Below the pieces are notes generated by a model. That model was not told the DNA's origin and did no database searches. It was given only the letters and a program-made list of their open reading frames with translations. A stretch of 64,000 nucleotides of DNA from Methanobacteriota archaeon. GTDB taxonomy: Archaea; Thermoplasmatota; Poseidoniia; Poseidoniales; Thalassarchaeaceae. The DNA is taken from positions 121,991-185,990 of the forward strand of contig JABIGF010000002.1 in the NCBI GenBank assembly GCA_018650285.1. Direction: 5' to 3'. Below are positions 29,180 to 37,025 of the stretch, piece by piece. The translations under genes and the position numbers were made by a program. Positions within the stretch are counted from its first letter, which is position 1. Each line of letters starts with the position of its first letter.

Positions 29180-29647
29180 TCAAAGTGTCTTGATGAATTC
29201 ACAATGCCGGTCAAGTAATCGCCGTGACTCAAGCCCCCATTGTACAATTCTAACTTTAGCAATTGAACGGTCATCTGCCAATTCAATTGGCACTAGGCCA
29301 GGTGCTGACAAGTCAGAAAGAACAAGTGGAAGATTGTCCCCAGTCATATCAATTTGAACACCACCATCTGCGGAGATGGTGGCAATCAAAAATCCAGGGA
29401 TCTCAACTGAATCATCTTCACCCTCAAGGGTTGAGCCTACAATTGATTTCAAATGGCGACTAATTGCCGCTAACAACTGCTTGGAATCATCTTCGCCTGC
29501 TGATGCAGGGATTCCGTCTACATGGTCACCAGAAGCAGCGCCATAGGCACCAAGGAATGGTAAATCAGTATCGTGTTGGGCGAGTAAATCTCCTAATCCA
29601 CGGCCCAAGCCCTTCTTGGAATCACCTTTTTCTGGCGTTTCACTCAT
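29180..29647 (-). CDS. Short ParB-like partner protein with KGLGRGLGDLL motif
   Basis: 155 residues. The N-terminus carries KKGLGRGLGDLL, the short basic motif found at the start of many ParB/Spo0J proteins that touches ParA. No ParB nuclease (GERRxRA) box or helix-turn-helix centromere-binding domain is visible. The remaining about 110 residues are predicted alpha/beta (SKQLLAAISRHLKSIVG ... GFLIATISADGGVQIDM). The ATG overlaps the ParA stop by 8 bases, indicating translational coupling. It may be a ParA regulator or adaptor rather than a true ParB. Confidence 0.75.
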   Translation of the reverse strand: MSETPEKGDSKKGLGRGLGDLLAQHDTDLPFLGAYGAASGDHVDGIPASAGEDDSKQLLAAISRHLKSIVGSTLEGEDDSVEIPGFLIATISADGGVQIDMTGDNLPLVLSDLSAPGLVPIELADDRSIAKVRIVQWGLESRRLLDRHCEFIKTL

Positions 29648-30584
29648 CTTTTCCACCAAAGCCCCAAACTTTCATCAATGCATTTGACAAGTTAAGATAA
29701 TCTTGGCCACCTGCACTTTTGGGAGCGTGGATGTGTATGGGTGTTCCGTGGCTAGGAGCTTCAGCAAGCCGAATGTTTCTCCTAATTGGTGGGTCAAGCA
29801 CCAAATCTGGGAACGTCTCTCTCACTTGTGCTGCCACCTGGCCATTAAGCAAAGTTGGAGCGTGCATCGTCAACAAAACAGCATCTACACCAAGTTTCGG
29901 ATTTAGACGATGACGAATTTCTCGAATTGTAGACGCTAGAAGAGCCAATCCTTCTAACGCAAAATATTCTGTTTGCACTGGAATGACCACAGCATCTGAT
30001 GCAACTAACGCGTTGATGCTAACAAGACCAAGTGACGGTGGGGTATCAAGGAGAATCAAATCATAGTGCGGAAGTAGAACTTCCAAACCTTCAGCCAACC
30101 TTCTCTCTCTACCAAGTTGAGAGATTAGTTCTTCTTCTATGCCTACGAGTTGCCGGTCGGCTACAATCAGATGGAGATTTTCAACACCTGTTGCATGGCG
30201 AGAACGAATTGCATCTTCTGGTGTAACCATCAAAGTGCGGGTTCCATACCTTACCCTTGATTTGTCAATACCAAATCCAGTTGCACAGTTGCCCTGTGAA
30301 TCACAATCAACAACCAGAACTTTGACGCCTTGAATTGCTAGATGTGCGGCGACATTGATGACTGTAGTTGTCTTTGCAACACCGCCTTTTTGATTGATGA
30401 CTGTCACAACTCTTGCCCTGCCATCAGGGGTTGGATCTGCTTTAGGGAGATTGAGTGGCTCACGTATTTGTGCTTGGCCAATCTCTCTTCGTTCGGGTGT
30501 GCGCACCTCTTCTTCAACGAATTCAACATCGATTACCATAGGGGCTGGAGTCGCCTCTGGAATGATATCTTCGCCGTTTGTCAT
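29640..30584 (-). CDS. parA: ParA-family ATPase
   Basis: 314 residues from the ATG at 30584; the frame extends to 30665 without a convincing N-terminus. Deviant Walker A INQKGGVAKTTTVINVA, Walker B YDLILLDTPPSLGLV, and the SDAVVIPVQTEYFALEGLA segment are typical of ParA/Soj. It dimerises on ATP and binds DNA non-specifically in chromosome or cargo positioning. About 50 residues of acidic and proline-rich sequence precede the ATPase core. It is upstream of and coupled to the KGLGRGL protein, and downstream of the SAP-domain membrane protein (112-base gap). Confidence 0.94.
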   Translation of the reverse strand: MTNGEDIIPEATPAPMVIDVEFVEEEVRTPERREIGQAQIREPLNLPKADPTPDGRARVVTVINQKGGVAKTTTVINVAAHLAIQGVKVLVVDCDSQGNCATGFGIDKSRVRYGTRTLMVTPEDAIRSRHATGVENLHLIVADRQLVGIEEELISQLGRERRLAEGLEVLLPHYDLILLDTPPSLGLVSINALVASDAVVIPVQTEYFALEGLALLASTIREIRHRLNPKLGVDAVLLTMHAPTLLNGQVAAQVRETFPDLVLDPPIRRNIRLAEAPSHGTPIHIHAPKSAGGQDYLNLSNALMKVWGFGGKDE

Positions 30585-30696
30585 CGCAACACCGGACTTC
30601 AGCGGCTGCTCAAACCCTCTTGAGGGTGACGCACAAAAAAAGGGTGGTGAATGGCAATTTCGCACCTTCTAATGCTTGCCGAAGGGTATCTGAGGG

Positions 30697-32826
30697 TCAC
30701 GAACTGGTGGATATCTTGACCCAACCTGCCATTCTACCTGTTTCGCCATCTATTGCATATGAGAGTTCATGGTCCATTCCAGCATCGCTCCATTCTCTCT
30801 GCCCAAACACAACAACTGTCCCTTCTTTGTAGCCATCAAGCAAATCAAACAAATCATTTGCTTCTGGCGGAACAGTCAACAAATAGCCGAGTGAAGCATC
30901 AGAATGAATTGCCCCACTTGAAGAAACATCAGGAGCTAGAGAAGGATAACGGTTTGGATCAATTAGCCTCTCTTCAATCTCTTTCATTGATGCCGTTGTT
31001 GGAATGCTTTCTCGACGATGGGCTGGCTTATCTTCTTCGGAAAGTGAATCTTTTGAAAGAATTGAACAGTTTTCTGTTCGCTCTTCTACAACGACCCACC
31101 CAGCATCGTTGTCATCAACCCAACTGACATTCCATTCTGTTTGACCATGACTGCGGTCATCTACTGCTTTGAATACATAACCACCACTGAGAAGTGCAGA
31201 AGACGCTTCTTCTGCTTCAAGTGTTGAATTGATTATACAAGCGACTGCATCTTCCAATGGCCAAGAGCGTGTCTCGCTGTTATCAGGCATATGGGTTCCG
31301 CTATTACCCCAGTTTTCACTAGGAGAAAGAGCCCCAGAATTTGAACCTGGTCGATTACCATAGGCTGCAGTCCAATCAATCATTCCAGTACCTGTGGAAC
31401 CACTTGTACGAACAAGTGTATATTGCAAACTAATTGAGCCATCAGGAATTGTTTGGTCGAGTAAATATTCTGTAAAGTCACCACATTCAGATGAATCATA
31501 TTTACTCTTTTCAAGATGTATGTCAACTTGCTGATGAACGGCCCACGGTGAAGATGGAACTACATGAAGAACCATGTTTGCACGACCAATGCAACTCTCT
31601 ACTTCAGTATGTGCCATATTGATTTGAAGCCCCATTTCACTACCAACAGATATTGTTGACCCTACTTCCCAACGCCATTTCCCACTCGTACCAGTCTGCC
31701 CTTCTTCGAGAAGTGAATTACCAAAAATAGGAGTTAACTCAACCGGTTTAAGGGGTAGTAATAGGTCTGGTACTAGATTAGAAAGTGAATCGTCAGGCAC
31801 CCCAAATGAAAGTGCCTCAACTTTGGTTTCTTCCCCTTGGTTGTTCAATGTCACACTTGTATGGGTGCTCAATAATGCCTTACTTGTCAACTCTGTCCAT
31901 GAAGTGGATGATTGAGATAATGAATATCCATCAACCGTCGCCTGCACACTACAGAGATTTTCTGATGGGTCGCCAAGGAATGTTTTTGACGATATGGATG
32001 CTGATAAATCATGAGTTAATTGCTGCTCAACAGCAAGGAATGTCAAACCATAAGCATCTCTTGCCTGAACAACACCAACAAGATTTGAATCCGATGGATT
32101 GAGCAATTCTGAACTATCGCCACTAGCGATATTAATGTCACCAGTGCCACTAAAATCAACATGAAACTCTTCACAAACTTTTGATAACGCACCATTGAGT
32201 TGATTATCAATTTCACGGATCATCTCTTCACCTTCAACATCAAATGAACCGGTTGATATGGAGAAATTCATGCTGTCACCATATTCTATTGGGTCTGCAA
32301 CGAATGGGTCAAGATGGCTTGTCCAATACCAATATCCACCTCCTGCAATGATTAACATTATCACAATTGTAGCAAGAGTTGTTGGCTTCGTAATTGATGA
32401 TATCAGTGATTCTCCTTGTAATCGTGATGATGTGGCAACTCTAGGAGTAGTTACGATTTCTGGTTCATCTTCAAACAATTCAGCCTCGAAGACTTCAGCC
32501 TCGAAGACTTCTTCTTCAGATTCATCAATATACAATTCATCATCAAGGTCGTCTTCAATTATTGCTTCAAAAACTTCAGCCTCGAAGACTTCTTCTTTAC
32601 TATCTTCAATAACTTCTGCATCATCTATTGGTTCTCCAACAAATAATTCTTCGTCGTCTTCCAACAACAGAATATCATCATCTGATGCAAACGCTTCCAA
32701 AAGACGGTCTATGAGTTCCTGTTTGCGGCCTGAAACCTTACAATTATGCTCCTTGCATAACTCTTTCAAATCAGAGACTTTCATCTTTTCAAGTTCTGCC
32801 GCGGTCGGAGATGATTCAGCGACCAT
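30697..32826 (-). CDS. Membrane protein with N-terminal SAP DNA-binding domain
   Basis: 709 residues from the ATG at 32826. Residues about 10-45 form a SAP motif: LEKMKVSDLKELCKEHNC then VSGRKQELIDRLLEAF. Next comes an acidic region with repeated EVFEAEVFEAE blocks (about 60-120), then one TM helix near 150-170 (ATIVIMLIIAGGGYWYW). The remaining 530 residues are Ser/Thr/Asn-rich and probably outside the cell. The SAP domain would therefore be cytoplasmic. SAP domains bind AT-rich DNA and occur in chromatin or repair proteins, and one tethered to the membrane is unusual. It lies upstream of ParA on the same strand. Confidence 0.82.
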   Translation of the reverse strand: MVAESSPTAAELEKMKVSDLKELCKEHNCKVSGRKQELIDRLLEAFASDDDILLLEDDEELFVGEPIDDAEVIEDSKEEVFEAEVFEAIIEDDLDDELYIDESEEEVFEAEVFEAELFEDEPEIVTTPRVATSSRLQGESLISSITKPTTLATIVIMLIIAGGGYWYWTSHLDPFVADPIEYGDSMNFSISTGSFDVEGEEMIREIDNQLNGALSKVCEEFHVDFSGTGDINIASGDSSELLNPSDSNLVGVVQARDAYGLTFLAVEQQLTHDLSASISSKTFLGDPSENLCSVQATVDGYSLSQSSTSWTELTSKALLSTHTSVTLNNQGEETKVEALSFGVPDDSLSNLVPDLLLPLKPVELTPIFGNSLLEEGQTGTSGKWRWEVGSTISVGSEMGLQINMAHTEVESCIGRANMVLHVVPSSPWAVHQQVDIHLEKSKYDSSECGDFTEYLLDQTIPDGSISLQYTLVRTSGSTGTGMIDWTAAYGNRPGSNSGALSPSENWGNSGTHMPDNSETRSWPLEDAVACIINSTLEAEEASSALLSGGYVFKAVDDRSHGQTEWNVSWVDDNDAGWVVVEERTENCSILSKDSLSEEDKPAHRRESIPTTASMKEIEERLIDPNRYPSLAPDVSSSGAIHSDASLGYLLTVPPEANDLFDLLDGYKEGTVVVFGQREWSDAGMDHELSYAIDGETGRMAGWVKISTSS

Positions 32827-32945
32827 AGTGTTACCCAAGAGTGATGGGGTCCCTTGAGGCTTTCAACCCCTTCGCCCATTTGCACTGTGAGGAATTGGAT
32901 TACAAACGGTTGTTCAACCTTGGAAAGGTTGAGAAATACCTAATT

Positions 32946-34214
32946 CTATTCCATCGCTTCTGCTTGGCGATGCCATTCAATTTGCTGGTCTGTCCAACCT
33001 AAGGCTCGCAATTCATCATCAGTATAGGTTGGTTGTGCAGCAACCGGCTCGCTAGAAGGTTGTTCGTCAACGGTTGCTGCTGGCTCAACAACTGGTTCTG
33101 CAGTCTGAGGCTCAACACCTTCCTCGACGGTAGAGACGTCCATGGTTGGAGACTCAGCATCAGGTGTAGCAACTTCTGGTTCAGTAGTTTCATCACCCAC
33201 TTCAGACATTGTTCCTCGCTCTTCTTCGGCCTGCTCAAGAACTTCTTCTTCGGTAGTTTGTTTGTTCGGACTCTCCGGTTGTGCTACTCTCTTCCACGCT
33301 TGAGCCGATTTATGTGCACCAATACCAGCAAAAATGGCTAATAGAAACATTAACCCTGATAATGGAGCAAACAATGGTTGATTCCAATGAGGGGTTACCT
33401 CAGCATCAATAGTAGCTCGGAAACCTTGTTCAACTGGCGATTCATTATACTCAAAGACTAGGCAGTATCTACCTGCTGGGACTTCAAATGAAAGTGAAAC
33501 TTCGGTACCAATTAACATCGGTGTAATTGTGCTGTAACGATACCTTTCATCAAGTGAAGGAATACTTTGGCCAACCATGGCATCACAAGTATTTGGGAAT
33601 AATCCCACCCTAAATCCACTTGAAGAGCCGTCTGTTCGATAACTTACCAATCTAATTTCAACAGGAACTGTCGTGATTCCATTGATATCTACAGGTATTC
33701 CTGGCAATATCAAATCATGTTGGAATGAACCAGAAAAATCATCGCCTCCATCCCATACTTTTGTACTCATCAAATCTATATCGTTTTGCTCCCAAGCCAT
33801 CGCATGGTCTGGATTATTACGATTGATGATGTCCACTTCTTGGCTAAACTCATGTGGGTTTTTTGACACATCCCCTTGAGAAAATGGCCAAAGAGCAAGG
33901 CCGCCAAAAACAACAACAAATAAGAGAAGAAGAACGACATTGTTGCGTTTGCTGTTTTTGATTTTCTTTAATTTTATAGCTTTTTCACGCCGGTCAATTT
34001 CTCGTTGACGTACTATATTCTCCTCAGATAGCCGATCAAAAGCACCTTCATCCATATCCTTGCTTTTTGGTGGCCCACCAACAGAGCGTGGAGGTCCTCT
34101 AACTTTGGTTGGAGGCGGTGAACCAGCCGGCCCTGCACTAGGCGGGCCTGAGGGGCCTGCGCTTGGCGGACCCGATGGACCTGCGCTTGGCGGGCCTGAA
34201 GGACCTGCTTGCAT
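32946..34214 (-). CDS. Two-TM membrane protein with Pro/Gly-repeat N-terminus
   Basis: 422 residues. The N-terminus is a low-complexity cytoplasmic region of PSGPPSAG repeats and PPTKVRGPPRS, followed by a basic helix (RRREIDRREKAIKLKKIK-like). TM1 is VVLLLLFVVVFGGLAL near 95-113. An extracellular beta-rich domain follows to about 285 and TM2 (LSGLMFLLAIFAGIGA) near 290. The C-terminal cytoplasmic part is Glu/Pro-rich and ends with a helix YTDDELRALGWTDQQIEWHRQ. It lies 119 bases upstream of the SAP membrane protein, same strand. Function unknown. Confidence 0.8.
   Translation of the reverse strand: MQAGPSGPPSAGPSGPPSAGPSGPPSAGPAGSPPPTKVRGPPRSVGGPPKSKDMDEGAFDRLSEENIVRQREIDRREKAIKLKKIKNSKRNNVVLLLLFVVVFGGLALWPFSQGDVSKNPHEFSQEVDIINRNNPDHAMAWEQNDIDLMSTKVWDGGDDFSGSFQHDLILPGIPVDINGITTVPVEIRLVSYRTDGSSSGFRVGLFPNTCDAMVGQSIPSLDERYRYSTITPMLIGTEVSLSFEVPAGRYCLVFEYNESPVEQGFRATIDAEVTPHWNQPLFAPLSGLMFLLAIFAGIGAHKSAQAWKRVAQPESPNKQTTEEEVLEQAEEERGTMSEVGDETTEPEVATPDAESPTMDVSTVEEGVEPQTAEPVVEPAATVDEQPSSEPVAAQPTYTDDELRALGWTDQQIEWHRQAEAME
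34141..34208 (-). repeat. Tandem 24-bp repeat encoding PSGPPSAG
   Basis: About three copies of a 24-base unit (core GGCGGGCCTGAAGGACCTGC on the plus strand) at the 5' end of the Pro/Gly membrane protein. The copies differ by a few bases. This slippage-prone array could vary in number between strains. Confidence 0.8.
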
Positions 34215-34368
34215 AGAAGCGGCAGTGCCTTACGGATTATGAAAGCGCCGTCGCCACGCATTTCTCAAATAATCATTAAATTATCATGAAAAACGGCATT
34301 AATAGCCTATTTCCTCCTCAAAATGAAATCCATTAGTCTCAAAAACTGTCAGCGGGCCCGCTCGCAAC

Positions 34369-35574
34369 ATGACGGTTCGGCTCGCCATTCTTTCTCGTGG
34401 CCCTAGGCTATACAGCACCCGCCGTCTAGTCGAAGAAGCAGAAAAGCGAAATTGTTACGTTGAAGTTCTTGATCCAATGAGACTTAGCATCACTGTAGGA
34501 AATGATGAGCCACGAATCCTAAACGCTGGCTGGCCGGTAGATGTTGATACTGTAATCCCAAGAATAGGATATTCAATTACTCATCACGGAGTTGCTCTCA
34601 TTAGACAGTTTGAGAGGTTGGGTGTATATGTGGCAAACAGCAGCGATGGAATTAGTCACAGCCGCGACAAACTTCATGCAACACAGTTGCTAACAAAAAA
34701 CCGCATCCCTGTACCAACCACCTGTCATGTAAGAACTTGGCAAGATGTGGAAGGAGCGCTAAACCGTATTGGTGGAATGCCGATTGTCATCAAGGTCACT
34801 GAAGGTACTCAAGGAAGTGGTGTATACCTTGCTCAATCTGAAGAACGTGCAAGAGAATTAACTTACAAACTTCTCTCAGAAGGGCACCATGTGCTAGTCC
34901 AAGAATATATTGAAGAAAGCCATGGGCGAGATATTCGTGTTTTGGTAATTGGTGGACAAGTCGTTGCTGCCATGCGAAGAAAAGCACGTGGACGTGAATT
35001 CCGCTCTAACTTCCATCTAAATGGAACCGTTGAAAATGTGGAAATATCTGAAGAATATGCTGATGTTGCTCGAAGAGCTGCACGCTTGTTAGGTCTCGAT
35101 ATTGCTGGGGTCGATTTGCTAGAAAGTGACCGCGGACCGCTGGTATTGGAAGTCAACTCGTCGCCAGGTTTGGAAGGCATTGAAACTGCAACCGGCATCA
35201 ATGTAGCTGGTGCTATTATTGACCACTGTATTACTCATCAAGGATTCAGCAATATTGGCCTTGACCAATTGCTACGCTCGCGACCTGGGCATGGCGTTGT
35301 CAGCGTTAATGTTAGCAGACACCCTATCCTTAACGGTAAACAGATTGGTGATATTTTTACCGCGGTGAATGAACAATTTGTCTTTGCCATTGCTCGAGAA
35401 GGTATGCATATCTGGAAACCTCGCAGAACTTTCACATTAAGGCGTGGGGATGAAATCATCTGCTATGGTGAAATTGAAAAAATACACCATCAACTTTCAG
35501 AATGGGTTTCCCACGCAATCAAAGAAAACGAAGTTAGTGGAGCTACAATAGAATTTGATGGCGAATACTACTAA
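34369..35574 (+). CDS. RimK-family ATP-grasp ligase fused to a TrkA-C-like domain
   Basis: 401 residues. Residues 1-310 are RimK-like: ILSRGPRLYSTRRLVEEA, DTVIPRIGYSITHHG, the ATP-grasp core VIKVTEGTQGSGV, VQEYIEESHGRDIRVLVIGG, RREFR-type RGREFRSNFHLNG and the Mg-binding LEVNSSPGLEGIE. The family ligates glutamate or similar amino acids to protein or small-molecule carboxylates. Residues about 318-392 (HPILNGKQIGDIF ... FTLRRGDEIICYGEIEKIHHQL) resemble the RCK-C (TrkA-C) ligand-binding domain of potassium channels and transporters. The plus-strand start has no strong Shine-Dalgarno. Substrate unknown. Confidence 0.9.
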   Translation: MTVRLAILSRGPRLYSTRRLVEEAEKRNCYVEVLDPMRLSITVGNDEPRILNAGWPVDVDTVIPRIGYSITHHGVALIRQFERLGVYVANSSDGISHSRDKLHATQLLTKNRIPVPTTCHVRTWQDVEGALNRIGGMPIVIKVTEGTQGSGVYLAQSEERARELTYKLLSEGHHVLVQEYIEESHGRDIRVLVIGGQVVAAMRRKARGREFRSNFHLNGTVENVEISEEYADVARRAARLLGLDIAGVDLLESDRGPLVLEVNSSPGLEGIETATGINVAGAIIDHCITHQGFSNIGLDQLLRSRPGHGVVSVNVSRHPILNGKQIGDIFTAVNEQFVFAIAREGMHIWKPRRTFTLRRGDEIICYGEIEKIHHQLSEWVSHAIKENEVSGATIEFDGEYY

Positions 35575-35577
35575 CGG

Positions 35578-35586
35578 CTTTTTTGT
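35578..35586 (+). terminator. Possible T-rich terminator after the RimK gene
   Basis: GGCTTTTTTG follows the RimK stop codon by a few bases. Short U-runs can terminate archaeal transcription. No stem-loop is needed or seen. Confidence 0.35.
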
Positions 35587-35722
35587 ATTCAAACAACATT
35601 GGGCGGATAATACCCCTCACCCCGCGAAGCATTGATTACCGCGACTGCATCAACCTCTCTTCCCTGTAAGGGGATGGGAATGGGTGTCACCTTGGTGGCA
35701 CTAACGACGAAGAGAGGCTAGA

Positions 35723-36769
35723 ATGTCACATAGAAAAGAGAAAAATGGGCAACCATGGGCTGATGCTGGAGAGCGCCAATACTTGGAACGTTTCAGCGAT
35801 GATGTCGTGGGCCATGGCTTTACTCTCCCTACTCGTCTTTCTAGACTCAAAGACCTCTCACTACTCTCTTGCTATGAACAACAACTTCGCGCTGAAAAGA
35901 AGAGCAAGCATACTTCGCGCTCATACTTTATTGCTGCTCGCCAACTTCTACAAACACAAATGTCTGGAGAAGATGAAGTGACTGATATTGAAGTTCAAGA
36001 AATTTCAATGTTAGATGGCGTTAGCATCATTGACCCTAACAATGGCCGTCTTGACCAATGGCTTCAAGGAATTTCACACCTATCACCTTCAACCATTAAC
36101 GCTAGATTGGCTGCGGTTTCACATCTTCTAAAATGGCTGGGCCACACAGTGCCAGACTGGGTAATCCGCCCACAAAGAAGTAAGAAATTACCACGAACAT
36201 TAACCCAAACAGAATTGGCTAAATTATTCAAAACTTGTAAACAATCAGAGAATCCTCTAGCCGAAGTCGTGGTAATAGTTCTATTCGAGACTGGTCTACG
36301 AGTTAGTGAATTGTGTTCCTTAAACTGCGTGGATATTGACTTACAAGATATGTCTGCAAATGTCTGGTCTGGAAAAGGCGATAAAGATCGCAAAGTGTTA
36401 TTCACAAAAAAGAGTAAAGAAGTTTTAGAGAAATGGTTGCGATTCCGTTCATCCAAAGTTGGAAAAGATGAAGATGCACTTTTTGTCAACAGTAGGAGCC
36501 ATCGATTGACACAGCGCAATGTACAGAAAATGATGGATGTTCTAGCAGGTGCTGCAGGAATTCCAAAGAAGCGACTGACCCCACATACACTTAGGCACAA
36601 TTTTGCAACAGGATTGTTAGAACGTGGGGCCGACATTGTTAGCATTCAACGGCTTCTTGGCCATGCTGATATCAGTTCAACTCGAATCTATCTCGATATC
36701 ACCGACCAGACATTGAGAGAAGTATATCGTAGAGCACAAGAAGCCGACCTATTTGGTGACATTGAGTGA
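35723..36769 (+). CDS. xerA: XerA-type tyrosine recombinase
   Basis: 348 residues. An N-terminal SAM-like DNA-binding domain (about 25-170) precedes the catalytic domain. Catalytic residues are intact: Arg193 in ETGLRVSEL, Lys near 220 in SGKGDKDRKV, His288-x-x-Arg291 in HTLRHNF, His314 in LLGHAD and Tyr323 in TRIYLDI. In archaea XerA resolves chromosome dimers at dif. It stands alone between the RimK gene and a small Cys-containing protein, with no att sites or phage genes around it, so a housekeeping role is more likely than an integrase. It has an imperfect inverted repeat upstream (35684-35701). Confidence 0.92.
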   Translation: MSHRKEKNGQPWADAGERQYLERFSDDVVGHGFTLPTRLSRLKDLSLLSCYEQQLRAEKKSKHTSRSYFIAARQLLQTQMSGEDEVTDIEVQEISMLDGVSIIDPNNGRLDQWLQGISHLSPSTINARLAAVSHLLKWLGHTVPDWVIRPQRSKKLPRTLTQTELAKLFKTCKQSENPLAEVVVIVLFETGLRVSELCSLNCVDIDLQDMSANVWSGKGDKDRKVLFTKKSKEVLEKWLRFRSSKVGKDEDALFVNSRSHRLTQRNVQKMMDVLAGAAGIPKKRLTPHTLRHNFATGLLERGADIVSIQRLLGHADISSTRIYLDITDQTLREVYRRAQEADLFGDIE

Positions 36770-36799
36770 TGAAATTATTCATCGCACTGAAAATGGAAG

Positions 36800-36985
36800 T
36801 TACTTGTTCTTCTTAGCGGGGCGGCGTGATATCTTGGTTGGCCCTTTCCATTCTTTTACCGGTGTAATATTATTGCCAATATGATTAGGTAATGGACAAA
36901 ACTTTCCTGAACGGCAACGAGAACAATTGTCCTTTGGTGGAAGTTCAACTGCTTTGCGCAAGCGGCCATACTTTCGCCTTGGCAT
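36800..36985 (-). CDS. Small basic protein with Cys/His cluster
   Basis: 61 residues with high Lys/Arg/Pro content and a central CSRCRSGKFCPLPNH cluster (C-x2-C-x4-C-x4-H), suitable for zinc. It starts at ATG 36985 and is followed convergently by xerA. Another frame overlaps it but has no such conserved-looking motif. Small basic zinc proteins are often ribosome- or nucleic-acid-associated. No family is recognised. Real-gene status is inferred from composition and the motif. Confidence 0.5.
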   Translation of the reverse strand: MPRRKYGRLRKAVELPPKDNCSRCRSGKFCPLPNHIGNNITPVKEWKGPTKISRRPAKKNK

Positions 36986-37025
36986 CTAGCCATGACTAAA
37001 CGAAAAGGGTCAATGAAGATGTTGC

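Noticed and set aside
35723-36769. xerA as an integrase of a mobile element
   Set aside because: No att-like direct repeats, tRNA or phage genes flank it; the catalytic domain and lone context fit a chromosomal recombinase.
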